Positions 23,485 through 35,012 of a DNA stretch of 64,000 nt are shown here, in pieces; within the stretch, counting starts at the first letter, position 1; every line of letters starts with the position of its first letter. The position numbers and the translations under genes are program-made. This DNA comes from Erigeron canadensis. Its lineage: Eukaryota > Streptophyta > Magnoliopsida > Asterales > Asteraceae. Location of the stretch: the NCBI RefSeq assembly GCF_010389155.1, contig NC_057765.1, forward strand, positions 38,769,559-38,833,558. Reading direction: 5' to 3'. Below the pieces are notes generated by a model. The model had not been told where the DNA came from, did not search any database, and was given only the letters and a program-made list of their open reading frames with translations.

Positions 23485-24782
23485 ATGGGTAGAAGACCTT
23501 GCTGTTCAAAGGTTGGTTTACACCGTGGTGCATGGTCCTCTGAAGAAGACCAACTCCTTGTTAACTACATTCAAGCTCATGGTGAAGGTCAATGGCGAGC
23601 ATTGCCTTCTAAAGCCGGTATATATATGTTATTATTTAAGTTTGTAACTATATCGCATTCAAGCTACACTTAAATAGCTAGTGACTTAATTAGCTTCAAT
23701 AATGAGAAAATCTTTGATTCTAAGTTTCACATTTGACAAAAAAAATAATAATAATAAAAATAAAATAAATCTATGTGGACTAGGGGTTGTTTCTTTGGTG
23801 GGTGGTCTTTGGGTCTTGTATCCGGGGAATGATGATGATCAGGCCTGTCAGTGATCTATTTTGTTGTTCAACTACTTGTGTATTACATTTTCCAAAACAA
23901 TTAAAAAAAAAACAAAATAAACGAATTACTGTTAATTCCAAACTGTTTTAAGATTACTTGTTATAAATAGCAGTAGTTTTGAACAATAAACACTTACTTC
24001 ATTATCTAGTTAATTTTGAGATAAACAAACACTTTTGATAAGTTATCATGAATACTTTGATAAGTAGTTTATGGGTTTTTTTTGTAGGATTGCTAAGATG
24101 TGGGAAAAGTTGTAGGTTAAGATGGATGAACTATCTAAGGCCAGGTATTAAGAGAGGAAACTTTACAACCGAAGAGAATGACCTCATTATCCGACTTCAT
24201 TCCCTCCACGGAAACCGGTGGTCCCACATTGCCTCCGAGATTCCGGGTCGAACCGACAATGAGATCAAGAACCACTGGAATGCCCACATCAAAAAAAAAT
24301 TGCTCCAAAATGAAAACGACCCAAAAACATCTAAAAATAACAAAAAGACCAAAAGGAAAAACAACAAGAAGAAGCAGCAGCAGCATCCAGAAGATGACAT
24401 CATCAAGGAAGAAAAACCAAGCCAAGAAAAGTCAATGGAAGTCAAACTTGTCGAATCTGCTGCGGCTTCTTCTTCATCAGCCACCACATTGTCATCTAAT
24501 TACAAGAGTGTTGCGGATGATCATAACGGGATGGCAAGTAGTAGTAGTGGTGCATCATCAAGCTGTACAGTTGACTTTAATGATGCTGACTTTGACTTTT
24601 CTTGGCCAAACTTGTCTCCGTTTTTGGACGGTCGATATGATTATGATTTCTTGATAGACGGTTGCGATGTTGTTATGGCAAAAGATGATGACGAAAACTT
24701 AATGCTCGATAAGCTCTACCATGAATACCAAAATCTACTCAATCATGAAGATGTGGTAGACAAGGATCTTTTAACTAGTTAA
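23485..24782 (+). CDS. R2R3-MYB transcription factor
   Basis: Two exons, 23485-23617 and 24088-24782, join in phase at Gly45 to give 275 residues. The [18 protein letters not shown] start and the regular Trp of R2 (about residues 12-62) and R3 (65-115) define a plant R2R3-MYB; R3 has the usual Phe for the first Trp (RGNFTTEE) and ends in [20 protein letters not shown]. The second intron normally found inside R3 is absent. The bHLH-contact motif ([DE]Lx2[RK]x3Lx6Lx3R) starts correctly with DLIIRLHSL, but its last Leu and Arg are replaced by His and Glu (SHIASE), so bHLH binding is doubtful. The C-terminal half is Lys/Gln-rich ([11 protein letters not shown]), then Ser-rich and acidic, with no subgroup motif that I recognise. 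The R2 text resembles MYBPA1/MYB5-type regulators; the precise target pathway is not shown. Confidence 0.95.
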
Positions 24783-25471
24783 ATAATAATTATTCTAAGC
24801 TTCAGCTTATTACGTATTGCTCATTCTAGTCAAACATTTGTAAGTTGGTATTAAATAATTATTTTAAGAAAAAAAAAAAAGATCTGCATTGTTGGAATGC
24901 TAAATGAAACTGGCAGTTTCAGACAATTTGCAAATTTATTTCATATGTATATTCTTTTATTTCATATTTTATTTTAGAAAACATTACGCTTACGCTGCAT
25001 TTTTTAGATTTTAATTAAAAGAAAATAGATGATAGGATTGAATAGAGAAGGGGAAGAAAAAAAATTGTATGGATATAATACATTCTTGAGTTTAAAAAAA
25101 TTATGAAAGAAAAAAAAAGAATCTAAAAAATTACTTATATTCTTGAGTTTAAATGAATGGAAAAGAAAAGAAAAAAAATAGTTTTACAAAGATACCCTTA
25201 TTAAATAAATTATTAGAAATAGATTGAAGGATAAAGTAGTATTTTTACATAATTATTCTTTCTTTTCCTTCCAAATCATGCCAATTTGGCAAGAAAGTTT
25301 TAGGTCTAAAAATCTATAAGTTTTCTTATCCTTCCATTTCCTTTTTTTTATAAAAAAAACTCAAAAATGAAGATTTAATACTCTTTCCTATCATTTCTTT
25401 CCATGTCTCATTTAAAAAAAACTCAAGAATGTAGTGCTATATATTACTAGTCCTACCACTTGCTATATAAG
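24783..25471. other. MYB 3' flank and AT-rich spacer
   Basis: After the 3'UTR, segments at about 25080-25170 and 25360-25440 share ATTCTTGAGTTT/AAACTCAAGAATG in opposite orientations. This suggests a small degenerate inverted-repeat element of about 400 bp whose ends I cannot fix. No gene. Confidence 0.4.
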
Positions 25472-26424
25472 CTTGGGCGGAGCCAGGATTTTGAGTCAGC
25501 GGGGACTGAATAATGATATAAACTCCTAATATTTGAAGTTGGTTTGTAGTTGAAGAATGTGACATTATTTTGTCTCTTCAATTTACACATCTACATGCCT
25601 GGGTGCATATCGTTATAGTTGTGAGAATAGTTGTTACTTGTGACTCCTATGTTAAATCGTTTTGTAAATTTTTCAATCTAAACTAGTATCGAAATATCGT
25701 AAAAGTTTTATAAATAAAATTCCATGACAAACATATAATGTTTTAATGAAAAACTTTTAGTAAAAAAAATAAAAAGAAAAGAAACGGCGAAATGCATGTA
25801 TTAGTTGATTTATTTCTTTTTGTTATTAAAAACTATATCTAACTTGTTATTAATAACTATAATAAGAACAATAATCTTTATTTGAAAAAGTATTTATTTT
25901 TTAACATAATATATTTTCTTTTTTTTTTAACATTAACATAATATATTTTCTTAACTATTATATTTATAAAGCTAAACATATACGAGTATAATTCTTGTTT
26001 TTTTTTCCCGAAAACAAATACTAGTGATATTTAAACATAGTATAATATAATATGTACAGTTTCAGGTTTAAAAGATGCTTTTAACTTGTAATACGAATGG
26101 TGCTTTTGGCTGCTTAAAGTTGAGGCTAAAGTAGTGTAATATAAAGTATAAGGTTTAAACTGTATTTTTATCAATACTTAAGGGTCTTACTAATAAGGAA
26201 TAAAAAGATGTCTTCTTCCTCACTGAGTTACTTTCTTCCATTAAGTCATTAACAAATGCATTTCCATTTCAAAAAGAAAAATAAAACAAACGCATATCAG
26301 ACTTAAAAGAGATAATTTCATTTGCACCTATCAGCAAGTAATATTGTAAAGAAAAATATGAGTCATATATTGGGGGACCAAACACCCCCTAGCCCCCCCC
26401 CCCCCCCCCCCCCTTTCGCCACTG
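25472..26424. mobile_element. Non-autonomous hAT-like element, 953 bp
   Basis: Perfect 8-bp flanking duplications TATATAAG at 25464-25471 and 26425-26432 delimit it. The left end CTTGGGCGGAGCCAGGA and the right end TTTCGCCACTG are imperfect inverted repeats around GGCGRA. Just inside the right end is a run of about 23 C preceded by ACACCCCCTAG. No transposase remains; the interior is AT-rich with no ORF of note. Confidence 0.78.
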
Positions 26425-26654
26425 TATATAAGACAATAGTCTTTTTGTGATAGGTGAGGTCTCAAGATCAAACTTTGAAAGGGCAGAGTTTTATCTATAA
26501 TTATTATCGTGCCTTCGGGCAGCCTTTTACCGGGTATTGAAAGATGAGAAAGTATGTAAAATTAGCTTAAGCTAGAGCCTTCGCTGCAATGATTAATCCA
26601 CCCCTTTTAAAAAAAACTTATATATTATTAACTTTATGGAAGAAAAAAAGTCCC

Positions 26655-26727
26655 AAAAGATTTGGCCACACAGTAGTCCTCAAAGATTTGGCCACACAGT
26701 AGTCCTCAAGATTTGGCCACACAGCCG
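26655..26727. repeat. Three tandem copies of a 27-bp unit
   Basis: AAAGATTTGGCCACACAGTA continuing GTCCTC is repeated at about 26656 and 26683. A third, shortened copy ends at the CACACAG before CCGATTG. Confidence 0.92.
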
Positions 26728-27890
26728 ATTGATCGAGGTCTCATATTAGCTATCCTCATTTTCTTTATATTATAATTTTGTAGTTAACCAAGATAATGGA
26801 TTGAAGTAATTTATTTACTATCATGTAAATTATACTCCTTGGTATTTTAATTCATTAATCTGACCAAGATAACCGATTGAATAAATTTATTCATGTCACC
26901 CGTTTTTATCTACCCGGCCAGTTGCATAAAGAAAATACTATAGATTCTATTTGATATATTAGCCATCATTAATGTTAGTCAGTTTCTTAGATTGAAATTT
27001 TGTGGTTAACCAAGGTTCACACATTGACAATTTTTGAATAATAATAAAGATATATATTATAAATTTAAAGCTCGAGACTTTGACAGATCTCTCTTTAATA
27101 ATAGTTGAACATTCTTGCAAATTTGTCATGGTGGAAATACGTTTAATGTCCGGGGTATATGATGTTATTTTTGTACCATCGCAGGACTCAACTTGTCGAC
27201 ACAATATTTAGGATAAAGTACAAAAAAACGTCCCTATGGTCTTTTAAACATCACAGTTCTGTTCCTTTCGTGAAATTTCTTCGTAAAGTGATCTTGTTGT
27301 TTTTTAGTTTTTACCTTAAAATTTTACATCGTGTAAGTCACGTGTTATCACTTTAGTTCACAAATATAGTTAAAAATAATAATAATAATTAAGCACACTT
27401 ATTGAAAATGTAGGTTGTGATTTTTTTAGTTTCATCAAGTATGTATACGAACAGTGTGAATTTTGTATATTTTATAGCAAATTAGCAATTCTAAATTTTG
27501 AAGTACATATACACACTTGTGTTCCTTTCTAGTTCCATCGTGCCCAGATCTTCCTCGCAAACGTATGTCTTGTTATATAATAATGCTTTATGTAACACCA
27601 GTTTCGATAGGTGTTATCTAGGTAGCGACTCCTGCAAAATTAAGTTCATTTAATTTAGTCAAGTAAAATATTATTAAGGTTTAAAGCTTGGAATGCAACT
27701 CTACTGTGTCATGTATTTTCCATTATTACCATGTAATTTAGTATATATTCAATATTCATGAATTTTGAAAAAATATATTTGATCAAATTTTGGAAAATTT
27801 CAGTCAATACTGATAATTTCTTATAATTTCTTAGGGGGAAGTGTTCACCATTTCCTCAAACTTTACCAAATTTCCACCTCATCACTATCC
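26728..27890. other. Gene-free AT-rich spacer
   Basis: No coding region or clear element. ORFs at 26959-27204 and 27159-27356 overlap on opposite strands and show no domain. Confidence 0.5.
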
Positions 27891-28380
27891 ATAGTTGCCG
27901 ACTCACAACTTTTGACTCGACTCGAAAACATGATTTTTTGACTCGTGACTCGAAATGTAACTCGACTGTTAAGAGTCAAGACATTTTTAAATGTTACAAA
28001 ATATAGTATAGTTCTATATACGACATATTTAAAACCAAAATATAAGTTGATTATCTTAATAAGTTTATCAAAATATTACAAATAAGATAGTTTTGAGTCG
28101 TAAACTTACAAATTATCTCCTAATTCGCACAAAAATGATCAAATATATACATAGATAACACATAAAATAATGAAGCCATAAATATTATATAATATATAAC
28201 CATAATCTCAAACTAGAATAATTATAAATTTGCGACTCTTATTGACTTTGTCCAAGTTCACACGGTGACTCGTAATAGTCTGGACAAAAAAGAGTCACCC
28301 AGCGAGTCGACTCGTTTTTGGTGTAAATCTACTCAACACGTAAGAGTCGACTTGTAACTCGTAAGAGTTTAACAACTATG
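27891..28380. mobile_element. hAT-like non-autonomous element rich in GACTCG
   Basis: 490 bp. The ends ATAGTTGCCGACTC and GAGTTTAACAACTATG are inverted. The flanks CACTATCC (27883-27890) and CAGTATCC (28381-28388) form an 8-bp duplication with one mismatch. The subterminal regions carry many GACTCG/CGAGTC motifs in both orientations, as expected of repeated transposase-binding sites. Confidence 0.72.
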
Positions 28381-29535
28381 CAGTATCCAATCCAGAATAT
28401 AGGCTTGCTTTTGCCCTCTCCCGATAGTACATTTATGCTCCTAAATCACTGAATTCAAACTCTCTATCGGATGAATTTATGCAAGTGTAGGTTACTTCTG
28501 TAATGTTGGGTCTTAGAGCCAGTAGAGCGTTATTATCCAATAAAAATCCTTCACCTTATTTTTTCCCCAAAATTTACCAAAATACTCGCATCACTTTCAA
28601 CAAACTTCACCGAACTTCACCAATTTCCACATGATAAAAGTTTTATAATAGTTTAGGGCTAAAACTAAAAACATTTAAAACTCCATAATTTATTCCATAA
28701 ATAAATAAAATTTAGGGACTAAAATAAAAATATATATTAAATAGTAAAAAAAAAAATCTTGTCTCTCTCTTCTCTTCAAACCTCAACATATACATATACA
28801 ATACATATATATAAACCTTAAAATCACACACCTATTGATATAAATTAGAAAGAAAAAAAAAACGGTGGAGGCGCCTCACACACGAACACGACACTTTCTT
28901 TCTTCGGTGAAGTTTCTCTATTCCTACCCGTTCTCTCCTTCACCAACGGCGGTATTACAAACCGGCACCGGATCGGTAAACTTGTTTGTCGAATCCCACC
29001 CCCTTATATTCCGTTAAAAAGCTTATCTTTTCCCTAAATTTGCATTTTTTTTCACATCTTTTTTTATAAACATATATATCTAATAATCATTTTTATTTTC
29101 TCATCTTTATATCATATCTCCATTGTTTTAACCCATAAAATTCCAAAAAGATAAATCCATTGAACTTCTTTAACAAAAAATGTTACTTGTAACTTTGTTA
29201 GTAGTTCACTTTGTCTAGAACTAGTAATTATACGTCGTTAATGTTGGGATTTAAATCCGGGGACCTTTAAAGAAGCAAAGCCTCTCACCTGACCTACTAA
29301 ACCAAAAGTTCACTAGTATTCTATTCTATTATTTAAAAGTGAAAAAAATGTACAAACAAAAAAGAATAAAAATGTTTATAATTTATATAAAACAATTGCG
29401 TTCTTTTGTTTTCGTTAATTTTCTTTTCTTTATATTATTAGTAAAGGGTTTTAACCCTAGTAAATATCACTAATTTTTTAGATAAATAAATAGACAAATT
29501 TAAAAATGTTATTTTAACGAGATAGTATTAATAAT
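28381..29535. other. Gene-free spacer
   Basis: AT-rich. A GC-richer strip at 28863-28985 (GGTGGAGGCGCCTCACACACG, CACCGGATCGGT) looks like a 5'UTR or gene fragment, but no ORF follows. About 29240-29320 on the minus strand has GGTCCCCGGATTTAAATCCC and may be a SINE remnant. Confidence 0.4.
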
Positions 29536-29733
29536 GGTGGGATAATGTTTAGTGACCATAAGGTCATGGGTTCAAAACCCACATAAGAGGGTTTTCTCAT
29601 ATTTATCGAGTTTCATCCTGAATTGCGGTATTGACATTATTTTCTAGTGAGGATATGATCGGGTGGTACCCTAATGGCACGATGATATTCTAGTGGTCCG
29701 TCAGTGATTCAAATTTGCCGTTAAAAAAAGTGA
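29536..29733 (+). mobile_element. SINE-like retroposon
   Basis: A tRNA-type B-box-like GGTTCAAAACCC lies at 29569-29580, about 30 bases after the start. The unit ends in a short A run (TTAAAAAAAG) and is flanked by TATTAATAAT (29526-29535) and TATTAATGAT (29734-29743), a target duplication with one mismatch. No ORF. The A box is weak, so the call rests on the B box, tail and flanks. Confidence 0.5.
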
Positions 29734-30082
29734 TATTAATGATTATATCTAAGTAATTTTACTAAATTTTTATAAACATAGAAGGTAATTATTTTATTTA
29801 TATATTTATGGAAAATTATTTTTAAGTTTTATATTATATTTTTAAAATCACATTTTGGATATTTTTTTCATTATAACAATTATTTTATGATATTTAAACA
29901 AAAGATATTACCAATATTTATGGTGACTAACATAATAAAAAAATAAAAAAATGACACATTATCATTTTTCAACACATTATATATGTTTATTTGCGTATTA
30001 TGCGAGAAATAACCTATTAATAAATTTAGAGAAATGATAAATCATTTAAAAAATCCTCCAAACTATAAAATCATGATACTTA

Positions 30083-32431
30083 GGGGCAAGGGTGTAGTGT
30101 CAAATCCTTGGCAAATTGGCAAGTTTTAAGCCAATGATACCTTGACACATGGATTAGCCAAAAATTAGCCAAAAGTGATGGTGTAGTGGTAAAACTTGTC
30201 AATTTTTTGGCAAAAACAATTTACCAAATTAACCATGAACTTTCATTAATTTTTAAAACACAATACAAATAAATAAAACATTTCATTTAAATCTTAGCTA
30301 AACATCAAACGGCTATATGCCTTTTACATTCGATTTATACCCAACAAACACAACCATTTTAAACCACAACAATATTATCTTAAATCTTTTCTATCTTTAT
30401 CAAATCATTTCATTCAAACATCCCAACCAAATGGCGCATATGTGGACGGAAGCAAAAGATCTTTTTTTGTCGAGGTGTTGGATATTGAGGCATCCTGACC
30501 CAATGACCGGTAGATGTGAAATGGCTAACCCAAGCGAAAACTTGTGGAACGACATTACTGAAATGTTCAACAGAGACACGACCGAAGGTCAACGGAGCAA
30601 ACATCAAGCAGCAAGCCACATGAGAAAAATTGGACATGCATGTCAGTAATTTGAGACAATTTGTATGAGGTTGAATGCACAAGGGAGGATCGTCGATGAT
30701 GAGATGCTTTATGCAATGGCTCATCAGGAGTACCGTGAGAAGTATGGGAGGCGTTTTAGTTACGAGTAGTGTTTGAGGAAACTTATCATGATTGCTTTTT
30801 AATTGTTTTGAATTATGAACTGTGTTTTAGTATTTTAATTAAGTGTGTTTTAGTGTTATGAATTTTGTAATGTCTTTAAGTATTTTAATAAAAAATGTCT
30901 ACTTGGTAATTTAATAACAACTAAAGTTTATTCATAATTTAAAAACGTTACAAACTTATTAAAGAGAAAGATACAACATCAATAGTATTCTAGATGAGTT
31001 AAGAGAAAAAATAATTCATTGCTTTTGTCCATGTGATCATGTGGTCCAAGGTGATGACCGCATAAGCAAGTTCTTAGACAACAATTTGAATCTTGTCGAT
31101 TTTTCCTTGCAAATAAGTAAATTATTGACACTCAAGATCAGTACAATACCCGGTTTGTATATAATCGATTTCTTCTCGACACCATTGCTTATTCGCATTT
31201 AGTTTTCGCATAACTGCAACAAGTTTCTCTTTGACCCTTTGGTGGTAGAGGATATCAGCCATGATACTCTCATGCACTTGATCAACAGTCATTTTTAGTT
31301 GATGAAGAAGCCATTTTGTAGATGTATATAAGTTTTTTTGAGACAATGTTTCTGATAAGGACCCACTATTTATAGGTAGACTACAAAGACGTTCCTCAAA
31401 CGTTCAAAATTAAAAATATTTACACAACTAGTCCCTCCAACGGCAGAATTCAAAATATTTACACTTTCAATCCCTCAAATGGCCAAAAAATTTAAAATAT
31501 TTACACTTCCAGTCCGTGAACGACTAGTTCCATTGTCACTATATAAATACGAACCCAGAGCTCAATTCAGTTGCATTTTACCATCAAAATATAATTGTCT
31601 TTCCTTTTATTAACTTTTTCTAACCAAATGGTATCCTCATCATCAAAAAAGAATGTTCTCCAACCTCGTCTGACTGAAAAATGAAATGAAAACACGAATC
31701 ATGGCTGATATCAAAGAGCACACCCTTCTTCAGGCTGAACTCTCTGGGGTCATGGGTGACCTGAGCGAGAAAAGACGACGATGCAAGCATAAGGTAGACG
31801 CAATACAAGCGTCAGGGCGCAATGTTTCGAAGCACGAAGAGCACTATTCTTCGTTCTTATAGGGGGAGATCAACAACGTCAAGAGTGTAGTCGATGATGT
31901 TTTTAACGCATGTCACACATTAGGTAACCAATGCACTTGGGCCGAATTATTACACGACAATTGCGGGGAAGACAAAAGCACGTGGGAAGTCAAATGTCCG
32001 CAACACGACAAGTGGTGACTCGACGTTTACGCTTACCGTGGTTTAGGAAGTATGTCAATCAAAGACGACAATGAGTAATCATACGCAGTGTATTTCATGT
32101 TTTTATCATGTATTATCTTCTTTAATTATGTGTTTTTTTAGTGTAAAATGTGTTTTTTAATAAGAATAAAATGTGTTTTGTTTAATTATATATGAAAAAA
32201 TGTATATATGTAGAAGTTGCGGGGAAAGTATAAAAAAAACAAAAATACATGCTCCCATATGTATTTTGGCAGCCAAACTTGCCACGTGTCCTTGCTCAAC
32301 GTTCACTTTCATCGGCCAAAACTAGCCGATGTATCTTGCCAAAACATGCCGATATAAGCCGATGCATATGCTATAGGATTGTCAATAAGCCGATGCTAGC
32401 TGATGCATTTTGCCGACTACACCCTTGTTCC
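30083..32431 (+). mobile_element. PIF/Harbinger-like element carrying a SANT/Myb-type ORF
   Basis: 2349 bp bounded by GGGGCAAGGGTGTAGTGTC and GACTACACCCTTGTTCC (13 of 15 terminal bases paired) and flanked by TTA on both sides (30080-30082 and 32432-32434). It carries the broken ORF at 30431-30769. A second degenerate coding-like stretch lies on the plus strand at about 31626-32080 and is interrupted by several stops. A 74-codon ORF sits on the minus strand at 31346-31122 (VHESIMADILYHQRVKEK) with no known domain. No DDE transposase is present, so it would depend on a relative. CCGATGC/GCATCGG repeats fill the right subterminal zone. Confidence 0.72.
30431..30769 (+). pseudogene. SANT/Myb-like transposon protein, interrupted by a stop
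   Basis: MAHMWTEAKDLFLSRCW followed by NLWNDITEMFN and RSKHQAASHMRKI resembles the SANT/Myb-like DNA-binding proteins encoded as ORF1 by PIF/Harbinger elements, which plant annotations often misname glutathione S-transferase T3-like. A TAA at 30647-30649 breaks it. The same frame then continues with related-looking text (GRIVDDEMLYAMAHQEYREK) to a stop near 30769. It is either a nonsense mutation or a missed short intron. The reading frame could start further up at 30317, but that part is low-complexity. Confidence 0.55.
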
Positions 32432-32434
32432 TTA

Positions 32435-34846
32435 TCCCTTAGTAAAACTAAATGATAAGATTAAGAAAAAAAATAACGACTTGTTATATTTTAAAGTTTT
32501 TTAAAAAATTATTAAGTATTAATATGTATCAATTCCTATAGATATACGCTTATCTATATATTCTACGTATAAAATACAAAAGGCCAACTGGCCAAGACAT
32601 GATTGATATGGCGTGTCTTGGGGAAGAACCGGTGTGTCACACGTGATGTCACAAAACACAAAAGTTGTAACGTTCTTTCGACGATATTCCCTCCGCGACA
32701 AATTACTTCATCACTAACCGAGCCTTGTCAATCGTTTTTTATTCCACCTCTTCAAATAAATTACGAGTAATAATTTACATGTAAAATTTAAACATTAATG
32801 TTGCGATATGTTTTCGACTTTTCGTACAAAATCTATTACTTGTGTAGTTGTACGTAATGACAAAAGATTGTAATCCTTCAAATTAAAAGGCGAGCAGACA
32901 CGGGTGAAGAGATAACTTGTACACTTATACCACGTCATCAAAATTTAAGCCGTAAAAGGTCTAGCTTTCGAAAGTGGGTGTGAGTCCCCTGGCCGGTTCT
33001 CGAAAGTCTCGCTAAATTCCACGGCGAAACCTCATGTTGCATAAGAATTAACTTTTTTAAGACATAATTTGTGGATGATTATAAATTAACCTAATTTATA
33101 TGTTTAAAAATAAATTAATTGTATGATGATGACATGTGGAAGGATCAAAAGATAAAATTATGATAGAAACATAGTGAAATACACGTATCAAATTTTTAAG
33201 GTTTTAGGTAAGTATATAAATTAAGTTGATAAATTATTTTCCATAATTTTGGAATAATAAGAAAGACATTACAAATGATAAATTAGAGTTGAAACTAAAA
33301 TTATAAAGTATAGATATAGATGCATATATATATATATATATAGAATACTTAGTTATATACACATTAAATTAAAATGATTATAATTATAGTATTTTAAGTA
33401 ATATTACTTAGAAACAATTATTAACAAAGTGATTTTTTTGTTTTTTAGATTAAATAAATGAGAGCAAAGGGCATACAGTCCCATTTTGTATCACTAGAGC
33501 CCGGGATACTAACTTAGATTGACAGATATGAAATAGTTTAATGTGTAATGTAGTATTCTTAATTTTCCCCTGAATACTCACTATTGTAATATGTTGGTGT
33601 GCTAGCTACTCTAGTATTTTTTCCCTGTGATACTGAAAGTTTGATGTTTAATGTTTAAAAAAAATAGAAAATCACTAGAAATATCAATGACTCATAACTC
33701 TTATTAATTAGGTATTGAAGTAAGTATTAGCCCATGATTTCTTGATATGAGGTTTTGTTTTCTTTTTAGTTTATGTAATATACATTTTTGATTTGTGAAA
33801 TTAGATGGAATCTGATTTGATAGGATAATACACATAATATTCATAACGGGGAGTTACAAAGCATGTGTTGCATGCTGAAATAATCATCTTTATGCGTTGT
33901 CATATGATTTTCTTTTTATTAATGACAATACCACAAACACAACATCATAGATGTTTTAACTTACAAAAAGCACTATTAAACATTTTATTTTATTTTTAAC
34001 AAAAAGTCATAATTAAAGAAAAACAATTATATAGTTATTTCATAGCAATACCCCAAATACATTCAAAGACAAATTATACTAAACACATGATAAGTGTAAA
34101 ATATAAAGAAAGTTTGAGTGTTTTAATGGTTGTACTTTATACTCTTAAAGTTGAACATTACTATTCACATTAGTTTGTATTAATAAAGGATGTAATGTAA
34201 TATGCTTTTTAATTTGAGGATTGAATTACAATGATATATTTAAAATCTATGTTTTGGGTTATGCTAATCACCAGAAATTCGTCAAAGAAAGTGACCGGAG
34301 TTTGGATTTTGGTTGGAAAATTCATATAATAGATTAGAGAAGAAGATAAAGAGTAATGTAATATGTTTTTTTTTCCTTTCATTTTTCGTCCCTCAAAGGA
34401 CTGCGATACCCTGTTTGTCACGTGGTGGTGTTAACGAGACAATTTGGATGTTGTTTGATCGCGGAATAAAAATTGAAAAATTTGACTAATTTCAAAGCAA
34501 AAAATGTAATGTTTTTACTAAAAGAAAATAACTTTAAATCGTGTTAACTTGAGAGACCAAATATGTAATTTACTTTATAAATAATTTGGTAAGTTTACAA
34601 ATATATTTAAAAATCTGATGAATTTTGCATTTATTTATCTTCCAATCTATATGCTCAATTATAATACAAACTGCTCTCTCATCTTTTCAACTTTCTACCT
34701 TTAAAATACTCAAAATACCCTTAATTTTCAACACATTCCTAACTCACATACTAAACCTACCTAATATATCCTAAAATATTTTCTAATAATTTTTATCCAA
34801 ACTATCTATCTTTTTTGTTTATTGATTTAAATATTTCCACCTAATA
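32435..34846. other. Gene-free AT-rich spacer
   Basis: No coding region. (TA)n at about 33328-33342. A tRNA-like snippet at about 32950-33000 (GTGTGAGTCCCCTGGCCGGTT) is too short to call. Short ORFs are background. Confidence 0.45.
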
Positions 34847-35012
34847 TCTCTATAGTAATTTTAATAAAATTGTTTACAAATATACATCTCTTAACCATAA
34901 AATAACTATACTACCATTTACATCATTTACTTTTAAATTAATAACCACATCGTTACCACTACCGCCATCATCACCACCCGTTGTCGCTACCGCCACCGCA
35001 TTGCGTAAGTAC
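34847..35012 (+). mobile_element. Degraded Helitron-like element
   Basis: Begins TCTCTATAGTAATTTTAATA after an A and reaches CCGCCACCGCATTGCG, which corresponds to the 3' hairpin region of the family at 44929-45219, without a preserved hairpin arm or CTRR end. The right limit is approximate. Confidence 0.42.

Noticed and set aside
32945..33010. tRNA-like snippet
   Set aside because: No cloverleaf can be formed; only a few arm-like bases.
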